Shown here: in pieces, positions 32,993-37,637 of the stretch | Layout: each line of letters starts with the position of its first letter | How positions within the stretch are numbered: the first letter of the stretch is position 1 | NCBI GenBank assembly: GCA_040143965.1 | Contig: JASJQH010000052.1 | Span: 1 to 37,637 of the forward strand | DNA from: Basidiobolus ranarum | Taxonomy: Eukaryota; Basidiobolomycota; Basidiobolomycetes; Basidiobolales | Length of the DNA stretch: 37,637 nucleotides | Direction of reading: 5' to 3' | Notes under the pieces: generated by a model | What the model was told of the DNA's origin: nothing | Seen by the model: only the letters and a program-made list of their open reading frames with translations | Databases searched by the model: none | Program-made: the position numbers and the translations under genes

Positions 32993-34182
32993 ATGCTTCA
33001 CCTAAAGTATCAAAAGTTGCTTACAGTGTTGGTTGCTCTCGTTGGACTCACGATAGGTAACTACATATTTTTATTTCATGAAAATCAAGTTCCTTTACCC
33101 ATGTCTATTACAGCTATACAAGAAACTGAATATTGTCAGATTCTACCATCTACGTCCAAATTTTGTCATGAAGTAAACTATCCGACTACCATTAAAGACG
33201 TTGAAGCTGCAGATGCCAGCATTAAAGGTTTGTACATCAGTTTGAGCAACAAGGACAAAAGAAGGCTGATAATAATCCCTTTACTTAGAGTCCTTGAATA
33301 GAATGAGTAGAGAAGGGTACGATAATGCCGGTGCCGTATGCATACTGGCCATTCGCCGCGCTCTTTGTTATATGACATATAAGTATTGTGATATTGAAAC
33401 CCATGAGATACACTCAATTTGTCCCACTGTCAGGTAAGATTTTTAATTATCCAAACCTATGTAGAACCGGTGAAATGTTAAGCACACTTAATAGGCAACG
33501 AGCAGTCACAATATGTAACGATTCCCACTCATTCACCGACATCAGCGTCATTGACGAGAATATCAACTCCACTCTCTTTCGACAAGAGGCTGGTTGTTAT
33601 CCTGACTCATTAGAGATAGACAAAGTAACAAATAATACTTCCTCCATATTACCTAGCGACTTGAGTTCCCCCACGTCGACTTTGGCTGAAGGGATACTTA
33701 CAGCTACCGTCAAACCTACTACTTCCACTATTCTACCGACAACACCTTCTCATGATGCGGATGTATCCAATGCCAAGGATGAATCCACCTCAACTGTAAA
33801 GGGACCTGAAGCATCAACCTTCACTGATCGAGAGACCACTCGTGGAAATACAGCACTGGTGACAGGTGCCAGTGATGGTTCTCCCATGCAAACTACTGAA
33901 GTTCAATCAGTGCTCAAATACCGACAGGGTATTCTCAATGATCTAGCTAGCCCTCCAGTAGATGAGGCAGATCCAGCTTATTCATTCGCATCTTCACTAT
34001 TAGCGATCATTTTAGTTTTGGTCATCATAGGAAGTTGTGTAGTAGCCACATTGGCATTTGTGTTCCACAACAGAAGACAATCATTTTGGAACATCTCTAA
34101 ATACGGTCGATACAAAAAGATGGAAGATGAAGATATATATCCTGAGGTTGTGGAGGTAAGCGTTTATATTAGGTGTTTCTAA
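32993..34182 (+). CDS. Type I membrane protein with a Frizzled-type cysteine-rich domain
   Basis: Predicted surface protein. Exons 32993-33056, 33114-33227, 33289-33433 and 33465-34182 give 346 aa. Residues 1-22 are a signal peptide. Residues 28-125 carry cysteines at 29, 39, 77, 86, 93, 104 and 125. The block C77-x8-C86-x6-C93 has exactly the Frizzled CRD spacing, and FCHEVNYP matches the LCxxIxYN element after the first cysteines; the fungal Mid1 calcium-channel subunit has a related domain. A Ser/Thr-rich stalk of about 110 residues (probably O-glycosylated) leads to one membrane helix at about 284-308 (SSLLAIILVLVIIGSCVVAT) and a 38-residue basic then acidic cytoplasmic tail. A donor at 34156 (GAG|GTAAGC) could replace the last eight codons by one or two. 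The fold assignment is my reading; the ligand is unknown. Confidence 0.7.
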
Positions 34183-34357
34183 AACTCGAAATTCACCATC
34201 TTTCTTTAAATTAGTGCTAACTTCTGTGACCGGGCAAGATTAGTGAGCATTACAAACATCAATAATACTTCTTAGGATAACATAATATAATTAAAAAGAT
34301 AATCATTGATAAGCATACATTGGTAGCCATCAAGCAATATCAATAAATATACAAGAA

Positions 34358-36075
34358 TTACTGCAACTTCCAATCCTTTCCTTCCCCAGTGAGTCCCCAC
34401 GATGATTGCGATCCTGAAAATATGGTATCCTTCATGACATAAGCGCATTTTGGGCCGCAACACTTTCCTTCGGTACATAACTCTGAATAGTTGAGATTAT
34501 CGGTATGGTTCTTCCAGCTGGCACCTGTGGATATCATTTCGTCAAGAATTTTACGAACTGATGGGACCAGCGTCCCAATCTCAGCCTTCCGTTGAGCATC
34601 TTTAGAATATATGCCACATAAAGTGTAGCCCCTTTCAGGCACCAACCTGTCGCATAGTTTGTAAGGAACATCCTCAGCGTTAGCCAATTCTTCAATATCT
34701 TCTTGGGTAAATTTGGCTCCATATTCTAGTAGCATTTTCTTGGCTAAGTCGTAATCCTTTACCTGACACTCGCGGCGAGTACACTGCAAGTTATGAATAC
34801 GTCGGCCCATGCAGGTGCTTGGCCACATAAACCAGTCCTCGGAATAATTACGGGGTTCGATGCTAATAGTTACACGATTGGAGCGTTGAAAGATATTACA
34901 GCCAACACCATTGCCAAAGGAAGTAATAAACACGTCGATATCCTCCATCAGTTTAGCAGTTGCCGCCAAAGAACATCTTGAAATAAAGTTAATGAAAGAG
35001 AAAAGGGAAAGCAAGAAATATAAGAACTTGTAGTAGACACAACATACCCAGAATCAAAGCTGAGAATTTTAATCTCCGCATATGGTATGGCCTTCCTTAA
35101 AGCGCTTACAGCCTCATCCATGTTGGTCACACGTCTTGAGTTTTTCCGATTCAATATCCCAATGACAGGCGTGTCACTTAATTGGTCACTAGTAGGCGGG
35201 AAGATTTCGACTTGTTTGGTGCATTGTAGCGATTTCTCAGTACTTTGAGCCACTGTTTTGTTCCAAGCATCATTGTGAACATAATAGTCTAAAACATCAT
35301 CCCGGAATTGGTTCATGTGCTGTTGAGGAATAAATCTCTCACAATAATTATGTGAACATCTTGTACCACCCCCTACAATGGCACGCGAGAAACAAATAGG
35401 GCGACTTGATGGAGGAAGAATCTGATGATCTGTTGCTGCCTCATCCTCCGCAAAAACAATATCTTTTCCAGAAGTGATAAAGTCCAAGTCAATGATGTGA
35501 GGCTGAAACCAAAAGGTTCTAGGTCTAAAGGTCCAAGCATTACGGGAAGCCTTGAATTCCTTCATGACACTGTATAAAGGTAGGAGACCATTATAGAGTT
35601 GGTGAGAGAAATGGAATGGAGAATATAGTCCATATACGAAAAGTGTCTCATCAATCAGGTCTACATCTACGCCTTGGGTGGGCTTCCAAAAGGACATGAT
35701 TGGACGAACTTCTGGAGCCCAGTGAATATCTTCCGTTGTTCCCACTGATATTAAATTTACGAGTGGTGGCTTCTCTTTCAAAGCAGTAGGATCTCTAACT
35801 CTAATATAGGCTCCATGTTTACGATCGATGCATAAATTTTGGTAGGTACAAATGCGAGTGCGAGGAGTAGTACCGGTACACTCCCAAGTGGAGTCCTCCA
35901 TTACCGGTCCAGTTGATACTAGTTGAGGGTGTTCGGACATCCATTTTTGATACTCTCTATCATGTCGGTCTAATGTTCTGCTACGGAAGGAGAAAAACAA
36001 CACTATCAAGATTATAAAGCCGAAAAATAAACGATGTTTACTAATTAACCATTTCAAGATGACTTTAAAGGCCAT
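34358..36075 (-). CDS. GT61-family glycosyltransferase, Golgi type II membrane protein
   Basis: Two exons, 36075-35048 and 34976-34358, give 548 aa. Residues 8-28 are a single signal anchor (WLISKHRLFFGFIILIVLFF region) with a short basic cytoplasmic end, the standard Golgi layout. The luminal part matches the DUF563/GT61 group: ICTYQNLCIDRKHGAYIRV, YSPFHFSHQLYNGLLPLYSV, FSRAIVGGG, IGILNRKNSRRVTNMDEAV, then across the intron EIKILSFDSGCSLAATAKLM and DVFITSFGNGVGCNIF, followed by WPSTCMGRRIHNLQCTRREC. GT61 enzymes add xylose or GlcNAc to glycans or proteins (XYLT, EOGT). The donor sugar here cannot be read from sequence. The C-terminal 150 residues contain several Cys pairs (KCCGPKC). The gene is convergent with the Fz-CRD gene. 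Confidence 0.88.
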
Positions 36076-36628
36076 ATTGAACCAAGCAACTTAGCTTGAA
36101 GCAGGTAAGAATTTTATGTAGTTTGAAGAGGGATTTTTCATGGGTAAATTAGGAATTATATAACCAGATTCGTACAAATCATATTTCTCGAGAAGAGAAT
36201 ATTCTTTTTAATCGCTACTGTTCAGGAGCGTACCTGGCCAAATGTGAACTACGTTATATTCAGATATATATCATGCGATTTTAACCAAGGATTTTAACGC
36301 AATGTGCAAAATCAAACCTTAAATTGCCCTGGATTTATTGGTGATACTGGGCCATATATTGGAACCTTATATAGCCTTTTCAGGAACCACTTGGCAGCTA
36401 TATGATAAGACCATGATGTAATACAATATAGGCCGTTGTTTTCAATGTGGAACCAGTTACACTTGCTCCTTATCATTATGGGATCCACTTTCCAAAAACC
36501 TTTCCAATCTAGCCTTCCCTACTGTGAGATCAATGCTGCATATTTCCTCACTTTTTGGTAAATTCCGCATATTTCCTGCTAAATCCTATATTTCTTCACC
36601 ATCATAATTTATAACTAGGGGCCTGTAT
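36076..36628. other. Intergenic region between GT61 gene and LTR element
   Basis: Promoter side of the GT61 gene, then AT-rich DNA up to the LTR start at 36629. The word GCATATTTCCT occurs twice near 36540-36580. No gene is seen. Confidence 0.45.
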
Positions 36629-37312
36629 TGTTGAAATTAGCATTGCCTAAACACCTATATCGTCATATATAGCTTAGTACTTAGTTATCTTATATTGAAC
36701 TAAGATATTATCCATTATTCTCATGAGGAATATACTTAGAAGTTCTCAGATATATAGATTTTTCAAACTTGTGCTAGAAGCCCCAAACTTTGCACATATG
36801 TTCCTGGGACCTTTCTTAACACAATCTACATGTTAAGTTGTTTACTTTATGACAAAACTATAAATGTCAACTGAATACTCAATATATCAGCAAGTGAAAA
36901 TTGTTAAAGTATTTGGGAGCCTGTTGGAAGTGGTTTGGAGAATTAGAGGAATTGGTGGTTTTCATTTATTGATTTATTGAGTAGAGAGTTGACATTTATA
37001 GTTTTGTCAAGATATAAACAAACTAACAAGTAGAATTTGTTAAGGAAGGTCCCAGGAACATGTGTGCAAAGTTTGGGGCTTCTAGCACAAGGTTGAAAAA
37101 ATCTATATATCTGAGAACTTTTAAGTTGGTAAAAATATTCTAAGTAAATTCTGATTTAGAATAATTGATAATATCTTAGTGAATTATAAGATAACTGAGT
37201 ACTAAGCTATATATGACTATATAGGTGTTTAGGCAATGTTAATTTCAACAAAAACCACCAAGTTCTTTAATTCTCCAAACCACTTCCAAAAGGTTCCCAA
37301 AATACTGCAACA
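36629..37312 (+). repeat. LTR of the element, split by an inserted LTR
   Basis: Starts TGTTGAAATT at 36629 and ends GCAACA at 37312, so it has the TG...CA ends with a short TGTT/AACA inverted repeat. Without the insertion at 36902-37250 it is about 335 bp long. The right part (37251-37312) aligns with the end of the inverted copy. Confidence 0.7.
36902..37250 (-). repeat. Solo LTR of the same family, inserted in reverse
   Basis: On the minus strand it runs from TGTTGAAATTAACATTGCC at 37250 to CTTTAACA at 36902, 349 bp. It aligns along its length with the host LTR. The bases beside it are AAAAT (36897-36901) and AAAAC (37251-37255), which fit a 5-bp target site duplication with one later change. 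Together the two copies form a large imperfect palindrome. Confidence 0.7.
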
Positions 37313-37637
37313 GATTATGAGCCCTGAGTTTACACTTTCTGTAATGTCTACTTCTCAAGTTTCTGGAACTTTCCCTCTTTGGAGGAACTGGATGGAACCA
37401 TTTTTCAAGCTTGGAAAAAACAGACTCCATCTTCAGTACTTTAGTACAACCAAAGTTCTCAACCACCATCAAGCAAAATGGTCATTTTTTCTTGCCAGTT
37501 TTGACTTTGTGATTATATATTGACCAGGTGTTGTGTCCAAGAGAAAAGTGGATAAAAAGTCTTGAACTTTACTGAACCAAAGAAACAGTTAAGTGCAGAA
37601 TCTTAGAACTGTTTAAGCAGGATATATAAGCAGAGCA

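Larger units (their letters stand above)
36629..37637 (+). mobile_element. Broken LTR retrotransposon, Ty3/Gypsy-like, running off the window
   Basis: A fossil element. It has an LTR at its left end (36629-37312, interrupted by a second LTR), then about 325 bp of internal sequence to the window edge. The internal part contains a stretch at about 37433-37530 resembling the end of a Ty3/Gypsy RNase H domain (HHQAKW, then FDFVI). The copy is clearly broken and the window cuts it short, so its right end and full length are unknown. The divergence between the two LTR copies points to an old, inactive family member. Confidence 0.6.

Overview
The window is a gene-dense piece of nuclear genome from a fungus, most likely an early-diverging (zygomycete-grade) one. 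The evidence is many short GT-AG introns (about 50-110 nt) with CTAAC/CTGAC-like branch sites, low-to-moderate GC, and a typical fungal gene set: Pbs2/Wis1-type MAPKK, Ras with a CAAX box, fungal COX6/COX9, the 9.5 kDa complex I subunit, CsbD/Hmp1-like protein, NDC80, MON1 and PEX3. It also has gene types that are uncommon in yeasts: a secreted S1 serine protease, a GT61 glycosyltransferase, COP9 signalosome subunit 3 and a Frizzled-type cysteine-rich membrane protein. The lineage call is inference. No RNA gene, CRISPR array or bacterial-type operon was seen.

Layout, left to right. 1-1.5 kb: no firm gene, one possible 71-residue gene at 653-967. 1.5-5.2 kb: TRF4/PAPD5-type poly(A) polymerase (-) and a UBTD-type ubiquitin-domain protein (-). 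5.2-6.6 kb: gene-poor, with a 33-bp tandem duplication and TTAGGG-like motifs. 6.6-8.7 kb: ARPC4 (-), an SSAT-like acetyltransferase (+) and a CsbD-like protein (-). 9.5-10.5 kb: Ras GTPase (-) with a GC-AG intron. 11.65-13.6 kb: CSN3 (+). 14.1-16.3 kb: three neighbouring respiratory-chain genes, a complex I 9.5 kDa subunit (+), COX6 (-) and COX9 (-). 16.7-18.2 kb: MAPKK (-). 18.8-20.6 kb: FCP1-like phosphatase (+). 21-22.6 kb: PEX3 (+). 22.9-25.4 kb: NDC80 (-). 25.7-28.3 kb: MON1 (-). 28.7-29.8 kb: an intronless helical protein of unknown function (+). 30.2-31.1 kb: a Bax-inhibitor-1 family gene that ends early (+). 31.3-32.3 kb: S1 protease (-). 33.0-34.2 kb: Frizzled-CRD membrane protein (+). 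34.4-36.1 kb: GT61 glycosyltransferase (-). 36.6 kb to the end: a broken Ty3/Gypsy-like LTR element whose LTR carries a second, inverted LTR of the same family.

The genes are mostly unrelated housekeeping functions (RNA surveillance, actin, signalling, mitochondria, peroxisome, kinetochore, vacuole fusion). The exceptions to random order are the trio of nuclear OXPHOS genes and the right-hand block of secretory or surface genes (BI-1-like, S1 protease, Fz-CRD protein, GT61). Exon structures were built by hand from splice sites and reading frames; in every multi-exon gene the phases close exactly, which supports the models.
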